Shown here: in pieces, positions 1 to 6,548 of the stretch | Position numbering within the stretch: position 1 is the stretch's first letter | Layout of the letters: each line of letters opens with the position of its first letter | From: Campylobacterales bacterium | GTDB lineage: Bacteria; Campylobacterota; Campylobacteria; Campylobacterales; QNZT01 | Assembly: GCA_027081495.1 (NCBI GenBank) | Contig: JALWKJ010000177.1 | Location: 1-13,122, forward strand | Direction: 5' to 3' | DNA length: 13,122 nt | Program-made: the position numbers and the translations under genes | The notes under the pieces: generated by a model | What the model was told of the DNA's origin: nothing | Databases searched by the model: none | What the model saw: the letters and a program-made list of their open reading frames with translations, nothing else

Positions 1-1616
1 TATCTTAAAATCAGATCTCTTTGAAAATAGTGTTTTTTTGGTTTATGAAATGTAAATAAAATCTCTTTTAAATCCCCGACTTTTGAGAGTTTATATGAAG
101 GAAGCAGTTCGTCCAAAAATCTTGACGGCTGATTTTGCTCATCGGACACATAGCAGATACAAACCTCTTTTGCCTGATCGAAAAATCTTTTATAATAATA
201 TTTTTGAAGATTTTCTCTATCCTCGGCGGTAGGCAGATCGCAAAGACTTCTTATGTGTGAAGTTAAAAAAAGATCTTTTTTACTGGTGCTTGGCAATACT
301 CCCTCGTTAAAATCTATAACGATAACCGCCTCTTTACTTACGGCTCTAGTTTCCAAAATCTCCATAACCGTTACTTTACCTCCTCTCGTATCGTCGATTT
401 GTATTCTTGAGAGTCTGTTTAAAAATAAGTGCAAAATTTTATGAAAAGGGTAGTGCGAGAGGGCGGGTAACAGCCTTGTAAAAAGATATAACTCGTTTTG
501 AAATGTTTCATATGTTTGATCATCGCTTTTTACTACAAGATTTTCTATCATCTCAACGATTTTTTTAGGATCGGCTTTTTTATTCCAGTCGTTTATCGTT
601 TCATAAACTTTATCCATATTGTAACCAAGAGATAAAAGACGATATCTGTTTTGATGATTTTGTTCTATAAAGTATTGATAGACGCTATCGAGTCTTTTAT
701 AAAGTTCGGTTTTTTTATATGAAAAGCCCATCGCAAAATTAAAATTGTTTTCATCGTCAAAAAGATTTATCAATTCGCTCATAGCCGATTTAGGTAAAAT
801 AACGGCTATATCCTCCGGCGCGTAACCTTTTTGAATAAAGTCGTAAACTCTTTTTTTTATGAATGCGACTTCTTCGATGGCGCTTTGTACAAAACTTACC
901 TCAAAATTCGTTTTTTCCGTTTTGTGCCTCTTTTTTTTCAAAATCTTTTTATCGCTAAAATCAAGTTCATAGTAAAAATCGCTTTGCAGATCAAAACCTT
1001 CTTTTTTAAAAGCGTCGATCATTTTTTGATTAAATTTGTTGGTATGAAGGCGTATGATCGTTTTGGTAAGATCGGCAACTTGCAAAAAGAGGGAAAATTC
1101 AAATTTACTTAAATATCCTTCAAGATAAAATTCTATTTTTTCAAACGAGCCGATATATTTTTTATTTAGTTTGTAGATCGAGGGGAGGGTGATTTTATCA
1201 TAATATCCTCTTTGGTCTAAAAGAGTCGTGTATCTATTTCGCAGAGTTTCAAGGATTTCAAGATGTTCAAGATAATGCGAATAAAGATCGAAATTTTTTA
1301 GAGTTTCGATTTCCGTCATTTCGACCGCAAGTTCTTCATAAAACGAAAAAAGGTATTTGCCGTTTTTTAAAAACGCGAAAAATTCACGATCGATATTTAA
1401 CGATTTAAAATTTTCAAACTTTGAGGCTTCTTGTAGGAGAGTGATTCTAGTATCTTCATCGACAAGGACTTTTCCCTCTACCAAGATAGATTTGTTTTCA
1501 AATTCACCGATGGTAACACTTTTTGGAAGAAGAGCGTTATGTGCGCTTTTATGAGCATATCTCTCTCTTATGGCTCTTGATGTCGGATAGACTTCAAGAT
1601 TGTTATTTAGTAGCAT
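1..1616 (-). CDS. addB: AddB-like subunit of AddAB helicase-nuclease (3' part outside window)
   Basis: Probable AddB, partner of AddA in the ATP-dependent helicase/nuclease that resects double-strand breaks for RecA. The frame is open from ATG at 1616 to the window edge, giving 538 codons with no stop. Visible landmarks are the N-terminal VYPTSRAIRE stretch, a central 'VSFVQSAIEEVAFIKKRV' block, then the RecB-like VTVMEILETR (415-424), DFNEG (435-439), and LPTAEDRENLQK around residue 466. These match the helicase-like core of Campylobacterota AddB proteins. No Walker A GKT/GKS is seen near the N-terminus, so the motor domain is probably degenerate, with AddA driving unwinding (inference). The C-terminal PD-(D/E)XK nuclease domain should lie beyond base 1. 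GGAGGT two bases before the ATG supports the start. The first 14 bases overlap the FixH-like gene, so translation is probably coupled. From memory, Campylobacter jejuni also has addB/addA downstream of the cco operon. Confidence 0.85.
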   Translation of the reverse strand, partial: MLLNNNLEVYPTSRAIRERYAHKSAHNALLPKSVTIGEFENKSILVEGKVLVDEDTRITLLQEASKFENFKSLNIDREFFAFLKNGKYLFSFYEELAVEMTEIETLKNFDLYSHYLEHLEILETLRNRYTTLLDQRGYYDKITLPSIYKLNKKYIGSFEKIEFYLEGYLSKFEFSLFLQVADLTKTIIRLHTNKFNQKMIDAFKKEGFDLQSDFYYELDFSDKKILKKKRHKTEKTNFEVSFVQSAIEEVAFIKKRVYDFIQKGYAPEDIAVILPKSAMSELINLFDDENNFNFAMGFSYKKTELYKRLDSVYQYFIEQNHQNRYRLLSLGYNMDKVYETINDWNKKADPKKIVEMIENLVVKSDDQTYETFQNELYLFTRLLPALSHYPFHKILHLFLNRLSRIQIDDTRGGKVTVMEILETRAVSKEAVIVIDFNEGVLPSTSKKDLFLTSHIRSLCDLPTAEDRENLQKYYYKRFFDQAKEVCICYVSDEQNQPSRFLDELLPSYKLSKVGDLKEILFTFHKPKKHYFQRDLILR

Positions 1617-2103
1617 TGACCTCCGTTTTTGTGAATGATGTCAGGTCGTTTATCGTTATTTTCGCCATAATCTGCCATCTGCCGATTTTTTCGATCGGAA
1701 ATTCCTCCGTTATATATTCTCCGTTTTTATAATCGGCGATTTTTGGCATTTTATCGAATTGCGCCGTATCGGGCTTTGTGATTTTTATTTTTATATTCGC
1801 GTTTTCTACGGGAGAGTTTTTCGTTTTTGAAATAATCTTTATTCCAAGATTGTTCGTTCCGACACTAAATCCCTCTTTATCGTAAGTAATTATATATTTT
1901 TCATCAAATTTTTGTTGCTTGATGAGTATGTCGTTAATGTTTCTATCTACATTATCATAAGTATCAAAATAAAAATCATCCATTACAACCGGTTTGATAT
2001 TCGCCTGTTGTATCGTCCAGATACTAAGAGCGATTAGTCCAAAGATCGACAAAACTATACCTATAGGCCATCTAAGTTCGCTTAATTTATTCTGTTTTTT
2101 CAA
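1603..2103 (-). CDS. FixH/CcoH-like cbb3 oxidase assembly protein
   Basis: A 166-residue protein with a short basic N-terminus, one transmembrane helix (about residues 12-31, starting WPIGIVLSIFGLIALSIW) and a periplasmic domain of about 130 residues containing beta-rich GRWQIMAKI near the end. This layout fits the FixH/CcoH family, which helps cbb3 oxidase maturation or stability. The location five genes after ccoN supports the call. I start it at TTG 2103 because AAGGA lies seven bases upstream and the next codons are AAA AAA. An upstream in-frame TTG at 2151 would add 16 residues overlapping the preceding gene by 65 bases and has no clear ribosome site. It overlaps the TPM-like gene by 17 bases upstream and addB by 14 bases downstream. 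The FixH assignment rests on architecture and context more than on a unique motif. Confidence 0.7.
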   Translation of the reverse strand: MKKQNKLSELRWPIGIVLSIFGLIALSIWTIQQANIKPVVMDDFYFDTYDNVDRNINDILIKQQKFDEKYIITYDKEGFSVGTNNLGIKIISKTKNSPVENANIKIKITKPDTAQFDKMPKIADYKNGEYITEEFPIEKIGRWQIMAKITINDLTSFTKTEVNATK

Positions 2104-2707
2104 TTGTTTGTCCTTTTTGCAAAAACTTCTTTTTAACAAAGAGCCATACAAAGTATAGCAAACTTAAATAAAATAGAATTCGAAGTATATTCATAAAAGT
2201 TCTGCTTTCATTTCCGAAACTTGATTTTAGCGTTTTGTTATATGATTTTGCGATCATATCGGCAAGATCCGCATATCCATTTAAAAAAGCTGCTGAAGTC
2301 GGATCCGATTTTGATTTTTTTATGACGATCAATTTCGTAAACGATCCTCTAAAAGGACTAAATAGAGAATCTTTATCAAACTTACCTTCAAGATCTTTTG
2401 AATTAAACATTTGATTGATTCCTATTTCATCTCGATCCATATATGTTTTTGAAAAGATCCAAAGTACATAAGGGGGCTTAAGCTCTTTTAAATACCTATT
2501 TTTGATCTCAAGAAACTCTTTTTTCGATAAGTGCTTTTTTGTTACCAAAACGGTGGTTACGCCTGTTTTTTTGTAAAGCTCGTTACCTATCTCTTTGATT
2601 TTGTTCAGAGTATTTTCATTGACAAGTTTATCGCCTTCAAATATGAAGTTACAGCTAGAATAAGTAGGGAAAATTAACACCAATGTAAAAACGGCGATGA
2701 ATTTCAT
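2087..2707 (-). CDS. TPM-like exported, C-terminally anchored protein in the cco cluster
   Basis: A 206-residue protein: hydrophobic signal-like N-terminus (residues 3-16, with Cys at 19 that is not in a convincing lipobox), a soluble region, and a C-terminal transmembrane helix (about 173-191) followed by a basic tail. Residues 25-56 (DKLVNENTLNKIKEIG...YKKTGVTTVLVT) resemble the opening of TPM/Psb32/YgcG domains, which are extracytoplasmic modules linked to folding or repair of membrane complexes. The role here is unknown; the position after the oxidase genes suggests cbb3 assembly or quality control. ATG 2707 gives a clean signal sequence but has no Shine-Dalgarno and lies inside a perfect hairpin. 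Alternatives are GTG at 2734 or TTG at 2782, which would place extra residues before the signal. It starts 32 bases after the 34-residue gene and overlaps the FixH-like gene by 17 bases. Confidence 0.6.
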   Translation of the reverse strand: MKFIAVFTLVLIFPTYSSCNFIFEGDKLVNENTLNKIKEIGNELYKKTGVTTVLVTKKHLSKKEFLEIKNRYLKELKPPYVLWIFSKTYMDRDEIGINQMFNSKDLEGKFDKDSLFSPFRGSFTKLIVIKKSKSDPTSAAFLNGYADLADMIAKSYNKTLKSSFGNESRTFMNILRILFYLSLLYFVWLFVKKKFLQKGQTIEKTE

Positions 2708-2717
2708 CGCCGTTTTT
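2687..2717. terminator. Perfect bidirectional terminator-like hairpin over a start codon
   Basis: The arms AAAAACGGCGATGAA (2687-2701) and TTCATCGCCGTTTTT (2703-2717) are exact reverse complements separated by one base, so the practical stem is about 12-13 bp. Both strands show a GC-containing core followed by a T-run (five T on the minus strand, six on the plus strand). On the minus strand the stem contains the ATG (2705-2707) and first codons of the TPM-like gene. It could be a partial terminator after the oxidase genes, or an RNA fold that hides the start codon and couples translation to the upstream small gene. The structure is plain in the sequence; the function is inferred. Confidence 0.55.
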
Positions 2718-2739
2718 TGTAAAAATATCGACACTCCGG

Positions 2740-2844
2740 TTACCCTACAAAAAGTAGATGACCGGGAGTCAAAACAAGCCAAACGGTAATAGCCGCCATT
2801 ACTACCAATCCAAGACCGACGACATAATATAATGTATCTGCCAT
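2740..2844 (-). CDS. 34-residue single-helix membrane protein in the cco cluster
   Basis: A short gene that size cut-offs would miss. ATG 2844 is preceded by a strong AAGGAG seven bases upstream, which begins at the TAA of the DUF4006 gene; the two genes are ten bases apart. The product starts MADTLYYVVGLGLVVMAA and has one transmembrane helix (about residues 5-26) ending in a short TPGHLLFVG tail. No cysteine or charged residue lies within the helix. I do not recognise a family. Small one-helix subunits are known in cbb3 oxidases (CcoQ, and CcoM in Pseudomonas stutzeri), so an accessory subunit or assembly peptide is a reasonable guess. Evidence that it is real: strong ribosome site, tight operon spacing, and a membrane-type sequence over its whole length. 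Confidence 0.7.
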   Translation of the reverse strand: MADTLYYVVGLGLVVMAAITVWLVLTPGHLLFVG

Positions 2845-2854
2845 TTTTTTCTCC

Positions 2855-3094
2855 TTACTCTACTACTTTATAGTGTTTGTAGTTGTCTTTGCTGATCATT
2901 TGTATATTCGCTTCGTCAACCAACTCATAATAAGTAGTCGCGTTCGCTTTTTGTACTTGAATTGACCATATTGTTAAAACTACTAGAATTGAAAGCAACA
3001 ATACCGTTGCGATTATACCGCCCAAAAGTCCATTTATATTAAAACACATTCTTCTGGTTGTGTTTTCCGATATATCAGATCCTCTTACTCCCAT
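2855..3094 (-). CDS. DUF4006 family small membrane protein
   Basis: A 79-residue protein with a short polar N-terminus, one transmembrane helix (about residues 21-44, containing NGLLGGIIATVLLLSILVV) and a C-terminal tail of about 30 residues with YYELVDEANI. The N-G-L-x-G-x-x-I-A-T-V-L-L-L core is what I associate with DUF4006, a Campylobacterota family of roughly this size found directly after ccoP (HP0148 in Helicobacter pylori, from memory). Function is unknown; the constant position after the oxidase genes implies a role in cbb3 assembly or stability. The start at ATG 3094 is supported by AAGAGGAG five to six bases upstream, and this site overlaps the ccoP stop codon. A later Met at residue 16 is possible but lacks such a site. 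Confidence 0.78.
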   Translation of the reverse strand: MGVRGSDISENTTRRMCFNINGLLGGIIATVLLLSILVVLTIWSIQVQKANATTYYELVDEANIQMISKDNYKHYKVVE

Positions 3095-3105
3095 AACTGC
3101 TCCTC

Positions 3106-3930
3106 TTACTTTTCTCTAAATGTGAGTATATAGTTAGCGACCGCTTCTTTTTGAATATCAGTAAGCCTGCCGTCGCTAAATTTAGGCATTGTTCCGATAA
3201 AGCCGGATTTTCCTCTGTTTAGAACATTCGTAACAAACGCCGGCGTTCCGTAAGTGCTAAGATCCGGCGCTTGACCGTTCATACCTTTACCGTCTTCGCC
3301 ATGACAGCTAGAACATGCCGAATATGCAGCCGGTTTTTGACCTTTCATTCCGCCTGCTATCCATTCGCCGATAGCTTTCGCGTCAGCTTCTCCTACAAGT
3401 CCCGCAGGCATTTCGCCCATCGGATAACCAAGACCTTTTGATCCTTTTTTAATCGTATCGGCTATTCCTTTAGCGCTTCCCCATCGATCAAATCCGGCGG
3501 CTTTACCTTCTATACCGTCTCCGGCAATTCCGTGGCAAGGCGCGCATTGAACAAGATAGACGCCTTCACCCATGGCAAGAAGAGTCTCTTTGTTCGGATT
3601 TTGCCATTTTTTCTCAAATTCCGCATTATACGCTTTTACTTCTTCATTGTATTCGCCGATTTGCGAATATGCGTCTAGCGGGTATCCTAAAAACCAATAC
3701 CAAAGCCCCCATATCATTGTTCCCAAAAAGCTTGCTATCCAGCCTGTAGGAACGGGGTTTTTATATTCGCTGATTCCATCCCAGTTTTCATCTGTAAGTT
3801 CACCGGTACTGGTGTCGGTTTTCATCTGTCTGATGTATTTACCGGCAACATATACAGTAAGAATAATTATCGCAGCCGCACCGAGCAGGGCGAGTTGATT
3901 AACTGTATCACTTGATAAATTTATCTTCAT
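3106..3930 (-). CDS. ccoP: cbb3-type cytochrome c oxidase diheme subunit III (CcoP)
   Basis: Membrane-anchored diheme cytochrome c that passes electrons from soluble cytochromes to CcoO and CcoN. The 274 residues show two N-terminal hydrophobic helices (about 11-30 and 63-82), typical of the longer CcoP form, then two periplasmic cytochrome c domains. The heme sites are CAPCH (129-133) and CSSCH (206-210). Likely distal Met ligands are in GEMPAG (M174) and GTMPKF (M248). The start ATG overlaps the ccoQ stop as ATGA (3927-3930), a classic sign of translational coupling. DUF4006 follows after 11 bases. Length and motif layout are normal for the family, and nothing is missing. Confidence 0.96.
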   Translation of the reverse strand: MKINLSSDTVNQLALLGAAAIIILTVYVAGKYIRQMKTDTSTGELTDENWDGISEYKNPVPTGWIASFLGTMIWGLWYWFLGYPLDAYSQIGEYNEEVKAYNAEFEKKWQNPNKETLLAMGEGVYLVQCAPCHGIAGDGIEGKAAGFDRWGSAKGIADTIKKGSKGLGYPMGEMPAGLVGEADAKAIGEWIAGGMKGQKPAAYSACSSCHGEDGKGMNGQAPDLSTYGTPAFVTNVLNRGKSGFIGTMPKFSDGRLTDIQKEAVANYILTFREK

Positions 3931-4157
3931 GCTGATTCTCCTTTATTTTTTTTCCTATCCCATGGAGATGTCGTTTCCAATGGTTTTGAGTCCAACTCAT
4001 CGTCCAGTGCGATTTTCGCATATTTTTCGTAATCTCTGGTGCCTTTTTTTTCACTGCTGTATAAATGGTATATATATCCATATAGCATCACCACACAAAT
4101 GCCCGTTAGAATCACATATGCAGTTGCCTGAATCGTATGAATTGTTTCAATATCCAT
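3927..4157 (-). CDS. ccoQ: cbb3-type oxidase CcoQ-like small subunit
   Basis: A 76-residue protein with one transmembrane helix (about residues 11-31), a YHLYSSEKKGTRDYEKYA segment straight after it, and a polar C-terminal tail. Position between ccoO and ccoP identifies it as CcoQ, the small subunit that stabilises the oxidase complex. CcoQ sequences are poorly conserved, so context is the main evidence. It is somewhat longer than many proteobacterial CcoQ proteins, which are often 50-60 residues, because of the acidic and polar tail. AAAGGTGGGA about seven to ten bases before ATG 4157 is a plausible ribosome site. It lies 14 bases after ccoO and overlaps ccoP by four. Confidence 0.88.
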   Translation of the reverse strand: MDIETIHTIQATAYVILTGICVVMLYGYIYHLYSSEKKGTRDYEKYAKIALDDELDSKPLETTSPWDRKKNKGESA

Positions 4158-4171
4158 TGTTCATCCCACCT

Positions 4172-4837
4172 TTATTTTAAACTGTTTAAATATGCTATTA
4201 GAGCTACGATTTCCGGTATTTTACCTGACGCAACCGCTTTTTTAACATCTTCGTTTTTCATTTTTGCGGCTATCGCTTGTGCTTCGGCAAGCGCAGACTT
4301 TTGAGCTTCTTCAAGAGTTCCGAGTTTCGGCATGCCTTCTTGATCGTAAGGCACATTGAAAACTTTTTTAACGGTCAAGGCTTCGGCATATGCAGTTTCA
4401 ACATCCGCTTCATTCGTAAACATATGTTTATAAGCGGGCATAATTGATCCCGGTACTACCGATGTAGGCTCCCACATATGGTTTTCATGCCAGTCCGTTG
4501 TTCTATAATTACCGACTCTTAAAAGATCCGGTCCTGTTCTTTTTGAACCCCATAGAAACGGTCTGTCGTATGCATACTCGCCGCTGAGGCTGTATTTACC
4601 GTATCTGTCCGTTTCCGATTTAAAAGGACGAATCAACTGTGAATGACAGGCGTTACAACTGTCTTTTATATAAACATGTCTTCCTGTTAACTGTAAAACC
4701 GTATAAGGTTTTGTTCCCACTAACGGTCTTGATTTCTCTGCAAATTGCGGTAATACTTCAATAATACCGGCAAATGCTACTGTAACAAATAGTACTACCG
4801 TAAAAAGGAAAGGATTTTTTTCTAACCAATGAAACAT
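4172..4837 (-). CDS. ccoO: cbb3-type cytochrome c oxidase monoheme subunit II (CcoO)
   Basis: Membrane-anchored monoheme cytochrome c, the entry point for electrons into CcoN. The 221 residues begin with one transmembrane helix (about 11-29). The heme c site is CNACH (61-65), followed by the family-typical SQLIRPFKSETDRYGKYS stretch, and the Met ligand is probably in GSIMPAY (M133). Other CcoO hallmarks are WGSKRTGPDL and DWHENHMWEP. The C-terminal part ends in an IVALIAYLNSLK helix, as is usual. The start at ATG 4837 is backed by AAGGAGGAG, which directly follows and overlaps the ccoN TAA stop, so ccoN and ccoO are coupled. Length is normal for Campylobacterota CcoO. Confidence 0.96.
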   Translation of the reverse strand: MFHWLEKNPFLFTVVLFVTVAFAGIIEVLPQFAEKSRPLVGTKPYTVLQLTGRHVYIKDSCNACHSQLIRPFKSETDRYGKYSLSGEYAYDRPFLWGSKRTGPDLLRVGNYRTTDWHENHMWEPTSVVPGSIMPAYKHMFTNEADVETAYAEALTVKKVFNVPYDQEGMPKLGTLEEAQKSALAEAQAIAAKMKNEDVKKAVASGKIPEIVALIAYLNSLK

Positions 4838-4852
4838 AATATTAACTCCTCC

Positions 4853-6316
4853 TTATGACATAGGCGTAGCGTTTTGAGGTTCTTTCTCAAGCTCACGACC
4901 CGCAGTAAATGTTTTGTAAACATTAAATGCCCACATAAACACACCAATTAGATACAACAAACCACCGACGGCTCTGATTACATAGTAAGGATGTAAAACC
5001 GTGACGGTATCGATAAACGAGTAAGCAAGATTACCGAATTCATCGGTTGCTCTCCACATCATACCTTGCGTGATACCCGCGATCCACATACTTGAAAAGT
5101 ACAAAACGATACCGGTTGTTTGAATCCAAAACTGTGCATCCATGAGTTTTTTGCTATATATTTCTCTTTTTGCCATTCTAGGAACCATATGAAAAATAGC
5201 CGCAATAACCATAAATCCGACCCAACCGAGCGTACCGTCGTGAACATGTCCCGGAATCCAGTCCGTGAAGTGAGCAAGCGCATTTACGGATTTGATAGCT
5301 TGAATCGGTCCTTCGAGTGTCGAGAACATATAAAATGTCGAAGCCAAAATCATAAATTTTATCAAAGGATTTGTTTGTAGTTGTCCCCACTCACCTTTCA
5401 TCGTTAAAAGCATATTGATAGCCGAACCCCATGAAGGAAGAATAAGAATAACCGAAAAGATAGATCCCATAGTCTGCATCCAGTCAGGAACGGTAGAATA
5501 GATAAGGTGGTGACCGCCTGCCCAAAGATATACGAACATAAGTCCCCAGAAAGCCATTAGAGATAATTTATATGAAAATACGGGTTGACCCGATTCTTTT
5601 GGCAGAAAGTAGTAAATCATAGCGATAATAGGAGTCGTAAATACAAATGCAACCGCATTATGTCCGTACCACCATTCAATCAACGCGTCGTTGGTTCCGG
5701 CATACATCGAAACCGAGTGCCACCAGTCGCCGACACCGGCTACAAAGTAAGTAGGAACCGCCATATTGTTAAATAGATAAAGCATCGCGACCGCAACATA
5801 AAAAGCTATAAAATACCACATAGATATATATAGATATTTTTCTCTTCTAATTCCGATCATACCGAAAAGGTTGATACCAAAGACTACCCATACTACAACA
5901 ATCGCTATATCTATAGGCCATTCGAATTCCGCATACTCTTTTGAAGTAGTTATACCCATAAGAAGAGTCACTACAACGGCTGCGACGCCGGCGATGTACA
6001 GCCAAAAATGCAATTTTCCTATAAACATCATAAACGGTGATTCCGCCATAGATACTTTAAGAATTCTTTGTCCTATATAGTACCATGAAGCCCATATGCC
6101 GCTGAGCGTAAATCCAAACGCAACGGCGTCCGTGTGAAGCGGTCTAAGACGACTGAAAGTTCCATACTCGCCTGCTAGATAGTTTAGATCGGGGAAAGCT
6201 AGCTGAAAAGCCAAAATAACACCGATCGTCATACCTACGATACCTAATACAATCGCTGCGATGGCGAACATCTTGGCGACCGTATAGTCATACTCTAATG
6301 CATTGTGTGATTGCAT
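4853..6316 (-). CDS. ccoN: cbb3-type cytochrome c oxidase catalytic subunit I (CcoN)
   Basis: Heme-copper oxidase subunit with low-spin heme b, heme b3 and CuB; it reduces O2 to water with high affinity and pumps protons. The 487 residues are mostly transmembrane helices. Ligands can be placed: H61 and H356 for low-spin heme b, H216 with H266/H267 for CuB, H354 for heme b3, and Y260 as the residue normally cross-linked to a CuB histidine. All fall nine residues later than the Pseudomonas stutzeri numbering as I recall it, which supports a complete active site. ATG 6316 is preceded by TAGGAGG with a six-base spacer. First gene of the operon, with its own promoter in the gap upstream. This oxidase suits microaerobic respiration. 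Confidence 0.97.
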   Translation of the reverse strand: MQSHNALEYDYTVAKMFAIAAIVLGIVGMTIGVILAFQLAFPDLNYLAGEYGTFSRLRPLHTDAVAFGFTLSGIWASWYYIGQRILKVSMAESPFMMFIGKLHFWLYIAGVAAVVVTLLMGITTSKEYAEFEWPIDIAIVVVWVVFGINLFGMIGIRREKYLYISMWYFIAFYVAVAMLYLFNNMAVPTYFVAGVGDWWHSVSMYAGTNDALIEWWYGHNAVAFVFTTPIIAMIYYFLPKESGQPVFSYKLSLMAFWGLMFVYLWAGGHHLIYSTVPDWMQTMGSIFSVILILPSWGSAINMLLTMKGEWGQLQTNPLIKFMILASTFYMFSTLEGPIQAIKSVNALAHFTDWIPGHVHDGTLGWVGFMVIAAIFHMVPRMAKREIYSKKLMDAQFWIQTTGIVLYFSSMWIAGITQGMMWRATDEFGNLAYSFIDTVTVLHPYYVIRAVGGLLYLIGVFMWAFNVYKTFTAGRELEKEPQNATPMS

Positions 6317-6344
6317 TAAAAACCTCCTAAATGAATTTGTAATG

Positions 6345-6361
6345 TCATGAATTACACATGA
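6345..6361. promoter_or_regulatory. Short dyad in the ccoN leader
   Basis: TCATG (6345-6349) and CATGA (6357-6361) form a perfect inverted repeat with a seven-base spacer; an offset GTCAT/ATGAC pair overlaps it. It lies between the predicted ccoN start of transcription (near 6377) and the ribosome site. It could be an operator or chance. It does not match the TTGAT-N4-ATCAA pattern of FNR-type regulators. Confidence 0.25.
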
Positions 6362-6383
6362 TGACCAATAATTATATAAATTT

Positions 6384-6412
6384 ATTATACAAACTTAGCT
6401 TAAAGCCGTTAA
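6384..6412 (-). promoter_or_regulatory. Candidate promoter of the ccoNOQP operon
   Basis: On the minus strand a perfect -10 TATAAT (6389-6384) is preceded after exactly 17 bases by TTAACG (6412-6407), four of six matches to TTGACA. The inferred transcript start is near 6377, giving a leader of about 60 bases that ends in the TAGGAGG site of ccoN. This is the only strong housekeeping-type promoter found in the 246-base gap 6317-6562. Confidence 0.6.
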
Positions 6413-6424
6413 GAGTTATAAAAA

Positions 6425-6471
6425 AATAGCGGATAGTTCACTTTTTATTAATCTTATAGTGGTAATAGCGG
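6425..6471 (-). repeat. Two CCGCTATT boxes upstream of the ccoN promoter
   Basis: Reading the minus strand, CCGCTATT occurs at 6471-6464 and 6432-6425, same orientation, 39 bases apart (nearly four helical turns). Both lie upstream of the candidate -35, centred near -91 and -52 relative to the inferred transcript start. Placement and phasing suit an activator or response-regulator site, but no regulator is encoded in the window and eight-base repeats can occur by chance. Confidence 0.35.
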
Positions 6472-6520
6472 TAAATAAGTAATTTTTTTGCAGGATAAAA
6501 AACTTAGATATGAGAGTATT

Positions 6521-6548
6521 GGGGAGTGCGAAAAACTCCCCGGTTTTT
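6521..6548. terminator. Candidate hairpin terminator after the YfaZ-like gene
   Basis: GGGGAGT (6521-6527) and ACTCCCC (6535-6541) form a perfect 7-bp stem with a seven-base loop. On the plus strand it is followed by GGTTTTTG; on the minus strand, where the YfaZ-like gene ends 22 bases before it, no good T-run follows. A competing AT-rich stem (AAAAAC 6531-6536 with GTTTTT 6543-6548) shares the same bases. It is probably a terminator between two minus-strand units, or an insulator; direction is uncertain. Confidence 0.4.

Noticed and set aside
905..940. Possible frameshift in addB at the A8 run
   Set aside because: Careful recount of the eight A's keeps a single frame (KILKKKRHKTEKTNFEV) that continues into conserved AddB sequence.
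253..1554. Several plus-strand open frames of 63-93 residues in the first 1.5 kb
   Set aside because: The minus strand is one uninterrupted AddB reading frame over the whole stretch with recognisable motifs; the plus-strand frames are low-complexity shadows without ribosome sites.
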